In this document: in pieces, positions 46,461 through 58,300 of the stretch
Position numbering within the stretch: position 1 is the first letter of the stretch
How the letters are laid out: each line of letters opens with the position of its first letter
Assembly: GCF_004137795.1 (NCBI RefSeq)
Contig: NZ_NWTM01000001.1
Coordinates: forward strand, 744,001-808,000
DNA length: 64,000 bases
Direction: 5' to 3'
Source of the DNA: Pectobacterium zantedeschiae
GTDB lineage: Bacteria; Pseudomonadota; Gammaproteobacteria; Enterobacterales; Enterobacteriaceae
Notes under the pieces: model-generated
What the model saw: the letters and a program-made list of their open reading frames with translations, nothing else
Told to the model about the DNA's origin: nothing
Database searches by the model: none
Made by a program: the position numbers and the translations under genes

Positions 46461-47453
46461 TTAAGGCGTAACCAAATTTGCGCAGGGCGCATTCTGGCTG
46501 ATGTCTTTCAGATTCTGTAGCGTGGTTTGGGAAATGCTGATCAGTGCTTCTTCAGTCAGGAATGCCTGATGTCCGGTAAACAGTACGTTATGGCACGCGG
46601 ATAGACGGCGGAAAATATCGTCCTGGATCACATCGTTAGATTTATCGGCGAAGAAGAGATCGCGCTCGTTTTCATAAACGTCCATACCCAGCGCGCCAAT
46701 TTTCTGTTGCTTCAGTGCATCAATAGCGGCCTGCGAATCGATCAGTCCGCCACGGCTGGTATTGACGATCATGACGCCATTTTTCATGTGTGCAAAGGCC
46801 GCCTGATTCAGCAGGTGATGATTCTCTGGCGTCAGTGGACAGTGTAGGGAAATGACGTCTGCGTTGGCGTACAGTGTTTTGAGATCGACATACTCAGCTC
46901 CTAATTCCAAGGCCTGTGGGTTCGGATAGGGATCGAAGGCCAGCAGGCGCATGCCAAAGCCTTTCAGGATGCGCATGGTGGCTACGCCGATTTTACCGGT
47001 ACCGATAATGCCCGCCGTCCGATTGTGCATATTGAACCCAATCAGCCCCTCCAGAGAGAAATTCGCGTCGCGGGTTCGTTGATAGGCGCGGTGAATGCGG
47101 CGGTTAAGCGTCAGCATCAGGCCGACTGCGTGCTCAGCGACGGCCTCAGGCGAATACGCGGGAACGCGTACGACGCTGATACCCAACTCCTTGGCGGCTT
47201 CCAAATCGACATTATTAAAACCTGCACAGCGTAGTGCCAGTGTTTTAATACCCAGTTCTGCCAGTTCGGTCAACACGTCGCGACCGCCATCATCGTTCAC
47301 GAAGATGCAAACGGCCTGACAGCCCGCCGCGGTTTTTGCGGTGCGTGATGTCAGCATGAAATCAAAAAACTCTAGTTCATAGCCAAACTGCTGGTTGACC
47401 TGTTCCAGATATTTACGGTCATACTGCTTAGTGCTGTAAATTGCCAGTTTCAT
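46461..47453 (-). CDS. ldhA: Fermentative D-lactate dehydrogenase
   Basis: The product has 330 residues (329 in E. coli). It reduces pyruvate to D-lactate with NADH under anaerobic or acidic conditions. The NAD-binding fold has GTGKIGVATMRIL near 152. The catalytic Arg is in NTSRGGLID, the Glu in the region YENERDLFF, and the His in FTGHQAFLTEEAL. No obvious regulatory site was found upstream. Confidence 0.96.
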   Translation of the reverse strand: MKLAIYSTKQYDRKYLEQVNQQFGYELEFFDFMLTSRTAKTAAGCQAVCIFVNDDGGRDVLTELAELGIKTLALRCAGFNNVDLEAAKELGISVVRVPAYSPEAVAEHAVGLMLTLNRRIHRAYQRTRDANFSLEGLIGFNMHNRTAGIIGTGKIGVATMRILKGFGMRLLAFDPYPNPQALELGAEYVDLKTLYANADVISLHCPLTPENHHLLNQAAFAHMKNGVMIVNTSRGGLIDSQAAIDALKQQKIGALGMDVYENERDLFFADKSNDVIQDDIFRRLSACHNVLFTGHQAFLTEEALISISQTTLQNLKDISQNAPCANLVTP

Positions 47454-47508
47454 TGATAGTTTCTCCGAAAAATCCTCAGATTAAGCTATCAGAAAATCGG
47501 GCGGTGAC

Positions 47509-47538
47509 AAACCGTTACCTGACTGACAGTAACGGTTT
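47509..47538. terminator. Perfect inverted repeat between ldhA and the chemoreceptor gene
   Basis: AAACCGTTAC / GTAACGGTTT is a 10-bp stem with a 10-nt loop that lies downstream of the chemoreceptor stop. It is a likely terminator with the T residues inside the stem. Confidence 0.6.
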
Positions 47539-47571
47539 GAAATAAGAAGTCGTGGTCGTATAGGTACGGGG

Positions 47572-49125
47572 TTAGCGAGGAATGCTGAAGACGGATACGG
47601 CTTCAGACATTGTGGAAATCTGCTGTTCCAGACTGTTAATGGCAGCGCTGGAATGTGTTGCCAAGATAGTGTTCTGGCGAGTCAATTCATCAATGTTGTT
47701 CACCGCTGAGTTAATCTGCCCCAGTCCTTGCGATTGTTCTTGTGTAGCCAGGCTGATTTGATGCACCAGTTGCGTAACCTGCTGCACCTGCATCAAGATG
47801 TTATTCATCGACTGGCTAGTGTGGCTGACCAATTTATCGCTGGTGTGAATATTCGCAATCGTGGTATCGATAATCTCCGCGATGTCTTTTGCGGCGGCGG
47901 CACTACGCTGTGCCAGAATACGAACTTCCCCCGCAACCACTGCAAAGCTCTTGCCCTGTTCTCCAGCATGGGCGGCTTCTACCGCGGCGTTGAGCGCCAA
48001 AATATTGGTCTGGAACGCCAGATTATCCAGCACGCTGATAATGTCGGTGATCTCTTTGCTGGAACGGGTCATGGTCGCCATCGTGTCCGTTACCTGACTG
48101 ACCGCTTTCTCACCGGCATCGACGGCCTGATTGGCATCGTTCGCACAGCGAGTGGCCAACTGTGAAGCCGATGCGTTGCTTTGAATCGTCGCCGTCAGCT
48201 CTTCCATTGATGATGCAGTTGATTGCAAACTTTGTGCAGTATCTTCACAGCGCTGGCTGAGCGTATAATTCCCAGAAGCAATCTCGCCGCAGGCGTGGCG
48301 TAGCTCGGCCAGTTTACCGTTGACATCATCGACAAACGTGCGGAAATTCATGCCGGATTGATTGACGGCGCGCAATAACATACCAACCTCATCTACTCGA
48401 TTAAGTTGAAACGAGTTATCCGCCTGCCCAGAGGCAGAGTTAATGGCTTGGTGTAGAATTTTTTCCAGTGGTTTTGCCAGATGTTGAACTAATAATTCGC
48501 TGGTTATTATCGCACCACCAAGTAGCACTAAAACAAAAACGAATAGCGGTGTGGTGAGGGGAAGGGTGGCCAGTAAGAAAAGGTGCGTAAATAGCATGAA
48601 AAAGAAAACATAGCTTCTTATCCGCCAACGCACGGGAATGACGTTAAATAAGCTAAGGAGCTTAAGCGGCCCTTTATAAATCAGCAACCCTTGATATAGT
48701 CGGCGGTTTTTTAATTTATTCTCATTCATTTGATGATAAAGCGCTTCAGCTTGCCGAATTTCTTCCTGAGAAACGCGCGTTCGCACCGACATATATCCTG
48801 TTATTTTCCCTTCTTTCATCAGAGGCGTGGTGCTGGCCTTCACCCAATAGTAATCACCACTCTTGCGGCGGTTCTTGACGACTGCTGTCCAAATTTTCCC
48901 TGCCTTCAGCGTTGCCCACATGTCGGCAAACGCCTGTGGGGGCATGTCTGGATGGCGTACGATATTGTGAGGCTGATGGAGGATTTCCTCAAAGTCGTAA
49001 CCACTGGCATCAATGAAATCATCATTCGCATAAGTGATATGACTATCGGTTGTGGTAACCGACATTAGCTTGGCTTTTTCATCTAATAAATACTGAATAT
49101 CGCTGACAGGAAAATTCTTACGCAT
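47572..49125 (-). CDS. PAS-containing methyl-accepting chemotaxis protein, copy 1 (Aer type)
   Basis: The product has 517 residues. An N-terminal PAS domain (about 15-115; DSHITYANDDFIDASGYDFE, NIVRHPDMP) is like the FAD-binding domain of Aer. A hydrophobic hairpin (SYVFFFMLFTHLFLLATL then PLFVFVLVLLGGAIITS, about 170-210), a HAMP region, and the signalling domain with hairpin tip AFQTNILALNAAVEAAHAGE follow. It should sense redox state or energy and signal to CheA. No NWETF-type tail for CheR binding is present (it ends SVFSIPR). A close paralogue of equal length lies upstream. Confidence 0.93.
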   Translation of the reverse strand: MRKNFPVSDIQYLLDEKAKLMSVTTTDSHITYANDDFIDASGYDFEEILHQPHNIVRHPDMPPQAFADMWATLKAGKIWTAVVKNRRKSGDYYWVKASTTPLMKEGKITGYMSVRTRVSQEEIRQAEALYHQMNENKLKNRRLYQGLLIYKGPLKLLSLFNVIPVRWRIRSYVFFFMLFTHLFLLATLPLTTPLFVFVLVLLGGAIITSELLVQHLAKPLEKILHQAINSASGQADNSFQLNRVDEVGMLLRAVNQSGMNFRTFVDDVNGKLAELRHACGEIASGNYTLSQRCEDTAQSLQSTASSMEELTATIQSNASASQLATRCANDANQAVDAGEKAVSQVTDTMATMTRSSKEITDIISVLDNLAFQTNILALNAAVEAAHAGEQGKSFAVVAGEVRILAQRSAAAAKDIAEIIDTTIANIHTSDKLVSHTSQSMNNILMQVQQVTQLVHQISLATQEQSQGLGQINSAVNNIDELTRQNTILATHSSAAINSLEQQISTMSEAVSVFSIPR

Positions 49126-49597
49126 TTATTGATCCTTTTAGTATAAGCAAGCATAAACCCGTCATTCTCCAAGTTAACTGTGCATTGACTCCCTTAAGGA
49201 CTTCGCTCGTTCTGGGTCTTAGCCTAAGGGGACAACACGTTGCATTGCTCAAAACGATAACGTTTGTCTCGCACTCGAATGATTCAGGGTATAAACGTGA
49301 TATTTTTAAATCCATTAGCTAACTGAAAAGCGATTAACGCTATTTAATTAACGGCAATATCTGAGAAATAATTAGCTCAGGGATTTATATATTCTCATTA
49401 GTTCCTTCCGTTATTTTTTCTTTCGGAAAGCAGTTGTCCGACCTGACTCGCTGTAAACGCATATGCTGATGATCAAAAAGTATTCATTTGCTAAGTATAT
49501 TATGCCTTTGCGAATTTGCACTGTGGGCAACACATGTTGAAGGATGGCGAAAAATGAGGAGACGAGCGCCCTGATGTGAGCGCCCGTAAAGATGAGA
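49126..49597. other. Intergenic region between the two chemoreceptor genes
   Basis: This is AT-rich, with no gene, RNA or clear sigma28 promoter seen. It separates the two paralogues, so each probably has its own promoter. Confidence 0.5.
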
Positions 49598-51151
49598 TTA
49601 TCGGGAAAGGCTGAAGACTGAGGCAGCCTGTACCATGCTCGATATCTGCTGTTGCAGGTGATCGGTGGCCGAATGTGACTGGCTGGCCAGTGCGGTATTC
49701 TGATGCGTGAGCTCATCAATGCGATTTACTGCTTCATTAATTTGATCCAGCCCTAAAGATTGTTCCTGTGTTGCGAGGCTGATCTCATTCATCAAATTGG
49801 TGACGTGTTGAACCTGAAGCAGAATATTGCTCATGGATTTGTGCGTGTGCGAGACCTGCTGTTCGCCGGTACGAATACTATTCAAGGTTTCATCGATAAT
49901 GGTGGAAATATCGCTGGAAGAGGAGGCGCTACGCTGCGCCAATGAACGAACTTCACTGGCAACTACTGCAAAACTCTTGCCCTGTTCTCCGGCATGGGCG
50001 GCTTCGACGGCGGCATTCACGGCCAGAATGTTGGTCTGGAACGCGAGATTATCCATCACGCTGACGATATCCGTAATGCGCTCGCTGGAACGGGTGATCG
50101 TCTCCATCGTATCGGAGACCTGGCTGACGGCCTGTTCGCCAGAGTTTACCGCCTGATTCACATCCTGCGTATATAGTGAGGCTTGAAGTGAGGCTTCCGC
50201 ATTGCTTTTTATTGTTGCAGTAAGTTGTTCCACGGACGCCGCTGTTTGTTGCAGGCTTTCTTCCGTCTCCTCGCAGCATTGTGCCAGCGTATGGTTGCCT
50301 TGTGCGATTTCATTGCAGGCGTTTTTCAGCTCGCTCAGGTTGGAGTTTACATCGTCTACAAAGGTACGGAAATTCATACCGGACTGATTTACCGCACGCA
50401 TTAACATGCCGATCTCATCCACGCGATTAAGCTGCGTCAGATTGTCTGCCTGTCCGGCAGCGGAATGCATAGCCTGAGCCAGGATTTGCTCGATAGGGCG
50501 GGCGACATGGTGTACCAGAAGTTCTCCACTGATAAAACAGCAGGCAATGAGCAGCGGAAAGAGTACCGAGGCTAATGCCGTTCCTGCTAGCATTGAATAG
50601 GCGGCAATTAATGGAATCAAGCTAAAGAGCAGAAAATAGCTGCGGATACGCCAGCGTAGCGGCATAGTTTTAAAAAGACTCAGGATACGTAATGGCCCGG
50701 TATAAATAAGCAGACCGTGATGGAACGTGCGGTATTTTAGCTTACCCTCGTTTGCATTGGCGTAGATCGCCTCGGCCTGACGAATTTCATCGGGCGACGC
50801 GGCAGTTCGCACAGACATATAACCAGTAATGTCGCCGCCTTTTCTCAATGGTGTGGTGCTGGATTTTACCCAGTAATGATCGCCATTTTTGCACCGATTT
50901 TTTACAATTCCCGTCCAGATATTACCTGCGCGCAGCGTTTTCCACATATCCGCGAAGGCGGCTGGTGGCATATCCGGGTGTCGGATAAGATTATGGGGCT
51001 GCCCCATTAGCTCATCCGTGGTGTAACCGCTGACATCAATAAAGTCTTTGTTTGCGTAGGTAATGTGACTTTCTGGTGTGGTGACCGACATGAGTCTGGT
51101 TTTTTCAGAAAGAGAGAGTTGATGGTCGGTGACAGGGGTGTTATTACGCAT
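49598..51151 (-). CDS. PAS-containing methyl-accepting chemotaxis protein, copy 2 (Aer type)
   Basis: The product has 517 residues and keeps the layout of the neighbouring copy: PAS (ESHITYANKDFIDVSGYTTD, NLIRHPDMPPAAFADMW), membrane hairpin (about 170-210), HAMP, and signalling domain with AFQTNILAVNAAVEAAHAGE. The membrane segment and the PAS core have diverged most, which suggests different ligands or redox settings. It ends SVFSLSR with no CheR-docking pentapeptide. The two genes look like an old tandem duplication. Confidence 0.93.
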   Translation of the reverse strand: MRNNTPVTDHQLSLSEKTRLMSVTTPESHITYANKDFIDVSGYTTDELMGQPHNLIRHPDMPPAAFADMWKTLRAGNIWTGIVKNRCKNGDHYWVKSSTTPLRKGGDITGYMSVRTAASPDEIRQAEAIYANANEGKLKYRTFHHGLLIYTGPLRILSLFKTMPLRWRIRSYFLLFSLIPLIAAYSMLAGTALASVLFPLLIACCFISGELLVHHVARPIEQILAQAMHSAAGQADNLTQLNRVDEIGMLMRAVNQSGMNFRTFVDDVNSNLSELKNACNEIAQGNHTLAQCCEETEESLQQTAASVEQLTATIKSNAEASLQASLYTQDVNQAVNSGEQAVSQVSDTMETITRSSERITDIVSVMDNLAFQTNILAVNAAVEAAHAGEQGKSFAVVASEVRSLAQRSASSSSDISTIIDETLNSIRTGEQQVSHTHKSMSNILLQVQHVTNLMNEISLATQEQSLGLDQINEAVNRIDELTHQNTALASQSHSATDHLQQQISSMVQAASVFSLSR

Positions 51152-51524
51152 AAAGCAGTCCTTGATATGCTGTGTCCGATTACTGATTTAACATGAGGCA
51201 TACCCACGAAAATGAAGCAGCGGATAGCGGTAATGGTTCAGGTTGCTCATTGCTTTTTTTAAGGCGATTCGGACAGAAGGAGATAATCCTGATATCCGCC
51301 CGGAAACGCTTTGTTCATGATGAGATAACGCGATTCATTACAAAATATAACCTCAATTAAACATTTTACCACGAAAGGGTAATGAGCCTGTACGCTCAAT
51401 AGTGGTAAATGTGAGTTGAATAGGATTGTTTGTTAACAAAAAGAGCTATTCGTGAATGAATAATCAACAGGTAAATTCAGGACAGATTTTTACGAACATT
51501 GAACGAGATGCTTAATATTCGCTA
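51152..51524. other. Divergent intergenic region upstream of ydbH
   Basis: It contains the start regions of the chemoreceptor (minus) and ydbH (plus). I see no gene, repeat or recognisable operator. Confidence 0.5.
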
Positions 51525-54116
51525 ATGATTAAAAAACAGGCACTTCCAATCGCTTTTCTATCCGCAGCCTTGCTGTTTCTTTCTTGGCGGACACTGCCAC
51601 AGTGGTTGCCGCGCCTTGCTGAGATTTGGTTACCGACGGGCCTGTCCTTGACCGTGAATGGGGCACCCGGCTGGCAGAATGGTGGGCTATATAACGCAGG
51701 GTTCCGTATTACGGCTGGGGAGTGCACGCTATTTGACGTACGGAATATGACGCTCCGTTGGTATAGCTGGCGATGGCATGCTGATATTGATACCGTGACG
51801 TTAAACAGCGACTGCTTGCAACATGTGCCAGCAGGTAGCAGCACTGAACCCGCTGCGCAGTTGTCGCAGTGGCAGCGGAGACTGCCTGCCGCCGATATTC
51901 AGATAAAGACATTTACGCTACAACCCTGGCAGGATTATGCTGGGCAGGTACGCTTCAGTAGTGATGGCAAACAGCGACAAACGCTCGACTATCAGGGCGA
52001 TCAGTTGGCGTTTAAGGCCGAACTCAATGACACTCGTCTGACTCTGCACGAAAGCATGCTCGCCACGCCAGCAGGATTCGTGCGTTTGCAAGTCAGTGGT
52101 GAGATGGTGTTGGCCGATACGCTGAATATCGCACCGGTGCAGGGACGTCTCACAGGAAAATTGGATTCAGGGCAGACGCCAGATCCGCTTTCGCTCCTGC
52201 TGGATTGGCATAATCAGCAAGGTGAACTGGTGCTGAATGCGGCGAATGATGAGACGCCGCTGATATCGCTACCATGGCAACTGACGGATGACATTATTCA
52301 GGTTACTAACGGTGTCTGGCGCTGGCCTTATGCGGATCAGCCACTCTCCGGGCAAGTGGCCATCACGTTACAGCACTGGCGACAAGGGCTGGATGCCACC
52401 ACAATTAATGCGCGTTTAAATATGCTGACGCAAGGGCATAACGGCAAGGCTAACGCCGTGTTGGTGTTGGGGCCGGGCAATGTCGGCCTGCTCAACAGTG
52501 AATTGCGTTTTCAGCTTACCGGACAGGCTAACTTACCGGCGCTCTCCCTGACGGCGACATTGCCAGGCGTTTTGCAAGGTTCCATTCTTAATCCCGAGCT
52601 CTCTCTTTTACCAGGATCGCTGCTACGCGCCTGGGGAACGCCCGCCCCGCAGATTTATCTTGAAGAAGCGCGTTGGCCGCTGGCTGGTGTCAGAGTCAGT
52701 GCGACGGGCGTGAATGGGCGATTACAGGCGATTGTAAAGGCACGGGAAGAATACTGGGGACGCTTTAACCTGCACCTTGACGGTCAAGCGCAGGATTTCT
52801 GGCCGGACCAAGGGGAATGGCAATGGCGCTATTGGGGCAGTGGTCGCCTGCCGCCGCTGAAAGGACAGTGGGACGTCGCTGGGCGAGGTCGTTGGCAGGA
52901 TACTCTGATTGAAGTGAGCCAACTGTCGAGTGGGCTGGATCAACTGGGTTATGGCATTGTGACGGTACACCAGCCACGCCTGACGATTACTGAACCGATC
53001 CGCTGGCAGCGCGCCCGTTCAGGCGAACATTTTCAAGGTGCATTGCAACTGGTCTCTGAGCGGGTGAATTTCAGCAACGGTGGCTACCTGCCGCCATCAT
53101 TGTTAACGCTGGAAATGCAGGGGCACAACCCAAATGATTTCCAGCTACAAGGGCAACTACAGGCTGAAGATATCGGGCCAGTCAGACTACGCGGCCGCTG
53201 GGATGGTGAGCGACTGCGCGGTGGTGCATGGTGGCCAACACAACCGCTTAAGGTGTTTCAGCCTCTACTTTCTCCGCTGTTAAAAATGAATATCCGCGCC
53301 GGACAGTTTTACGCACAGGCGGCATTTTCCGCTGCACGTAAAGAAGGATTTAGCGCTGGCGGGCATTGGGTGGTGAAAAATGGTGGGCTGTGGCTACAGG
53401 ATGGTGAGGTCAGCGGGGTAAATTTTGTTCTGCCTTACCGGCTGAAAGATCAACGCTGGCAATTGGGCGTTAAGCAACCCGTCACGCTGCGAATTGACGT
53501 GCTGGATAACCTGTTTAGGATGAGCAATATCCGCGTCGATCTACAGGGTTTCTATCCGTACAGTGAGAGACAACCGCTGGTGATGTCTCAGGCTGACATG
53601 GATGTATTGAATGGGCATATCGGCCTGTCCACGTTGCGCTGGCCGCAGCGGCAACCAGCACTGTTCACCGTTAAGAGTGTTGATCTCAGTGAACTGACCA
53701 CTGTGTTAAAGCAAAAGCAGTTTGCGCTGTCTGGACGCGTGAGTGGCACACTTCCGCTGAATTTTAATCATCCGACCACGCTAATTGCAGGCGGACGAAT
53801 TACCAACGATGGTTTCCTGACTCTGCGACTGGATAACCAACTCGCCGATGAGTTAGCGAGTAAAAATCTGGCGGGTGGTGCGGCGATTGGTTGGTTGCGC
53901 TATCTGGAGATTGGACGTTCATATGCCACGCTTGACCTGAATAATCAGGGAGAACTGACATTAACGTCACGGGTGCAGGGGAAAAACCCGCAGCTCAGTG
54001 CGAATCGGCAGGTTATTCTTAACTATCGTCATCAGGAGAATATTTTCCAGCTATGGCGCAGTTTGCGCTTTGGCGATAACTTGCGGGATACGCTGGAACA
54101 GCAGGCGAATGAATAA
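51525..54116 (+). CDS. ydbH: YdbH, AsmA-like envelope protein
   Basis: The product has 863 residues (879 in E. coli). An N-terminal membrane anchor (LPIAFLSAALLFLSWRTLPQ) is followed by a long beta-rich periplasmic region of the TamB/YhdP/YdbH type, and the protein ends with a dicarboxylate-like C-terminal region. In E. coli, YdbH, TamB and YhdP together carry phospholipids to the outer membrane, and YnbE is the outer-membrane partner of YdbH. ynbE follows after 15 bp; ydbL, third in the E. coli operon, is missing. Confidence 0.92.
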   Translation: MIKKQALPIAFLSAALLFLSWRTLPQWLPRLAEIWLPTGLSLTVNGAPGWQNGGLYNAGFRITAGECTLFDVRNMTLRWYSWRWHADIDTVTLNSDCLQHVPAGSSTEPAAQLSQWQRRLPAADIQIKTFTLQPWQDYAGQVRFSSDGKQRQTLDYQGDQLAFKAELNDTRLTLHESMLATPAGFVRLQVSGEMVLADTLNIAPVQGRLTGKLDSGQTPDPLSLLLDWHNQQGELVLNAANDETPLISLPWQLTDDIIQVTNGVWRWPYADQPLSGQVAITLQHWRQGLDATTINARLNMLTQGHNGKANAVLVLGPGNVGLLNSELRFQLTGQANLPALSLTATLPGVLQGSILNPELSLLPGSLLRAWGTPAPQIYLEEARWPLAGVRVSATGVNGRLQAIVKAREEYWGRFNLHLDGQAQDFWPDQGEWQWRYWGSGRLPPLKGQWDVAGRGRWQDTLIEVSQLSSGLDQLGYGIVTVHQPRLTITEPIRWQRARSGEHFQGALQLVSERVNFSNGGYLPPSLLTLEMQGHNPNDFQLQGQLQAEDIGPVRLRGRWDGERLRGGAWWPTQPLKVFQPLLSPLLKMNIRAGQFYAQAAFSAARKEGFSAGGHWVVKNGGLWLQDGEVSGVNFVLPYRLKDQRWQLGVKQPVTLRIDVLDNLFRMSNIRVDLQGFYPYSERQPLVMSQADMDVLNGHIGLSTLRWPQRQPALFTVKSVDLSELTTVLKQKQFALSGRVSGTLPLNFNHPTTLIAGGRITNDGFLTLRLDNQLADELASKNLAGGAAIGWLRYLEIGRSYATLDLNNQGELTLTSRVQGKNPQLSANRQVILNYRHQENIFQLWRSLRFGDNLRDTLEQQANE

Positions 54117-54131
54117 ACTCAAGGCAGAACC

Positions 54132-54362
54132 ATGAACAAAAGTGAGACAGTGCTGGTGTGTTGCACGGTGGCTTTCCTGACGGGATGTGTGCCGCGCATT
54201 GAGGTTGCCGCGCCCAAAGAGCCGATCACCATCAATATGAATGTGAAGATCGAGCATGAGATTCACATCAAAGCGGATAAAGACGCGACGCAGTTGCTGG
54301 AAAGATCTGACAATGCGGCAGGTGACGAGATAAAGAAAAGCGCGCCGGAAGGCGCGCAATAA
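54132..54362 (+). CDS. ynbE: YnbE lipoprotein
   Basis: The product has 76 residues (61 in E. coli). It has a lipoprotein signal (LVCCTVAFLTGC, acylated Cys19), then the family segment RIEVAAPKEPITINMNVKIE. It is an outer-membrane lipoprotein thought to stack as beta-strands onto YdbH to complete a phospholipid bridge. The C-terminal 15 residues are an extra charged tail compared with E. coli. Confidence 0.92.
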   Translation: MNKSETVLVCCTVAFLTGCVPRIEVAAPKEPITINMNVKIEHEIHIKADKDATQLLERSDNAAGDEIKKSAPEGAQ

Positions 54363-54427
54363 TTAAGCCAATTAAATCAATGTAATGGCAAGGTCGGTAA
54401 CACTTGTTCGCAATGAGTAATGGTTCG

Positions 54428-55349
<922 letters not shown>

Positions 55350-58300
55350 GTGAAATCACCTCTCAGTGCATTATCTACGCAGTTAAGTGAGCTAATGCTT
55401 CGCGATCGGCAACGTTTGCGCCGCCGTTTGCAGGGCGCAGCGAAGGTCAGCAGCCCGCAGGCTCAGGCCGCCATCGCTCAGGAAATTGAGGGGGAAATCG
55501 CCGACGCACGCCAGAAAGTCGAGAACCGGCGGGCAAACTGTCCTGCGATTCACTATCCTGAACAGCTTCCCGTTAGCCAGAAAAAAGACGAAATACTGGA
55601 GGCGCTGCGTACCCATCAGGTGATTATCGTCGCAGGCGAGACAGGGTCGGGCAAGACCACGCAGTTGCCGAAAATCTGTCTCGAGCTTGGGCGCGGTGTG
55701 CACGGCTTGATTGGTCACACGCAGCCGCGCCGTCTGGCTGCAAGAACGGTTGCCGATCGTATTGCCGCAGAGCTGGAAACGCCGCTGGGTGGCAGCGTCG
55801 GATATAAGGTCCGCTTTAACGATCAGGTCGGTGACAATACGCTGGTCAAGTTGATGACCGACGGTATTTTGCTGGCGGAAATTCAGCAGGATCGCCTGCT
55901 GATGCAGTACGACACGCTGATTATCGATGAAGCGCACGAACGCAGCCTGAATATCGATTTCATTATGGGCTATTTGCGACAGCTGTTGCCAAAGCGTCCC
56001 GATTTAAAAGTGATTATTACGTCAGCCACCATCGATCCACAGCGCTTCTCCCGCCATTTTAATAATGCGCCGATTATTGAAGTGTCTGGCCGAACCTATC
56101 CGGTGGATGTGCGTTATCGTCCCGTGGTGGAAGACGCTGATGATAGCGAGCGCGATCAGCTACAGGCGATTTTTGATGCCGTCGATGAGCTGACGCGCGA
56201 AGGGCCGGGTGACATTCTGGTCTTCATGAGCGGAGAGCGTGAGATTCGCGATACGGCAGAGGCGCTGACTCGTCTGGACTTGCCGCATACCGAGATTCTC
56301 CCACTGTATGCACGGTTGTCGAATCAGGAACAAAACCGCGTCTTTCAGTCACATCATGGGCGTCGCATCGTGCTGGCGACCAACGTGGCGGAAACCTCAC
56401 TCACCGTGCCGGGGATTCGCTATGTGATCGATCCGGGCACTGCGCGTATCAGTCGCTATAGTTTCCGCACCAAAGTGCAGCGACTGCCGATTGAACCTGT
56501 CTCGCAGGCGTCGGCGAATCAGCGTAAAGGGCGCTGTGGTCGTGTTGCTGCCGGGGTGTGTATCCGTCTCTATTCCGAGCAGGATTTCCTGTCGCGGCCC
56601 GAATTTACCGATCCTGAAATTCTTCGCACCAATCTGGCTTCTGTCATTCTGCAAATGACGTCGCTGGGGCTCGGTGATATCGCTGCGTTCCCGTTTGTTG
56701 AAGCGCCGGATAAGCGCAACATACAGGACGGCGTGCGATTGCTGGAGGAATTGGGTGCAATTCATCTTGCAGAAAACGGGCATTACCATCTGACGCCGCA
56801 AGGGCAGCAGTTGGCGCAATTGCCGATCGATCCACGTCTGGCGCGAATGGTGCTGGAAGCGCGTAAAACCGGCTGTGTGCGTGAAGTGATGGTGATCACT
56901 GCCGCGCTGTCGATTCAGGATCCACGCGAAAGGCCGATGGATAAGAAGCAGGCATCGGATGAAAAACACCGCCGCTTTGCCGATAAAGACTCTGATTTTC
57001 TGGCTTTCGTCAATTTGTGGGACTATTTACGTGAGCAGCAGAAGGCGCTGTCTTCTAGCCAGTTCCGCCGTCAGTGTCGTACCGACTTCCTTAACTATCT
57101 GCGCGTTCGTGAATGGCAGGATATCTACACGCAGTTGCGTCAGGTGGTGAAAGAATTGGGACTGCCGGTCAACAGCGAACCGGCTGATTATCTGAGTATT
57201 CACTGCTCGCTGCTCACTGGCTTGTTGTCGCATATCGGGCAGAAAGATATTGAGAAACAAGAATTCAGCGGTGCGCGTAACGCCCGATTCGCTATTTTCC
57301 CTGGCTCCGGGTTATTCAAAAAACCGCCCAAATGGACGATGGTGGCCGAATTGGTGGAAACCAGTCGCCTGTGGGGGCGCATTGCCGCGCGTATTGAACC
57401 TGAGTGGATCGAACCACTGGCTCAGCACCTGATTAAACGGAGCTATAGCGATCCTCACTGGGAGAAGGCGCAGGGCACGGTGATGGCGCAGGAGAAGGTG
57501 ACGCTTTTCGGGCTGCCGATTGTCGCGGCGCGCAAAGTGAACTATAGCCAAATCGATCCGACGCTGGCGCGTGAAATGTTCATTCGCCACGCGCTGGTGG
57601 AAGGCGATTGGCAAACGCATCACGCCTTTTTCCGCGCTAACCTCAAGCTGCTGGCAGAGGTAGAAGATTTAGAGCATAAATCGCGCCGTCGCGACATTAT
57701 GGTGGACGACGAAACGCTGTTTGCTTTCTACGATCAGCGTTTGCCGCATGATGTTGTGTCGTCGCGTCACTTTGATAAATGGTGGAAAACAGCCAGCCGG
57801 GACAACGCCGACCTGCTGAATTTTGAAAAGAGCATGTTGATTAAAGACGGCGCGGAGAAAGTGAGTGCGCTGGACTATCCGAACTTCTGGCATCAGGGCA
57901 GTCTGAAATTACGTCTGTCGTATCAGTTTGAACCGGGCGCGGATGCGGATGGCGTGACGGTACATATTCCGTTGCCTATCCTCAACCAGGTGCGTGAAGA
58001 GGGCTTCGAGTGGCAGATTCCCGGCGTGCGTCGTGAACTGACGATCGCACTGATTAAATCGTTGCCTAAGCCGTTACGCCGTAACTTTGTCCCAGCGCCG
58101 AACTATGCTGAGGCGTTTCTGGCGCGAACGACTCCATTGGATAAAGGGTTACTAGATGCGCTGGAGCGTGAGCTGCGGCTGATGACGGGCGTCACGGTGC
58201 CACGTGAAGCGTGGCAGTGGGATCAGGTGCCCGATCATCTAAAAATTACATTCCGCGTCATTGATGAGAAGAATCGAACGCAGCGGGAAGGCAAGGACCT

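Noticed and set aside
49126-49597. Search for sigma28 promoters before the chemoreceptor genes
   Set aside because: No TAAA-N15-GCCGATAA-like sequence was convincing by eye on the minus strand, so none is annotated.
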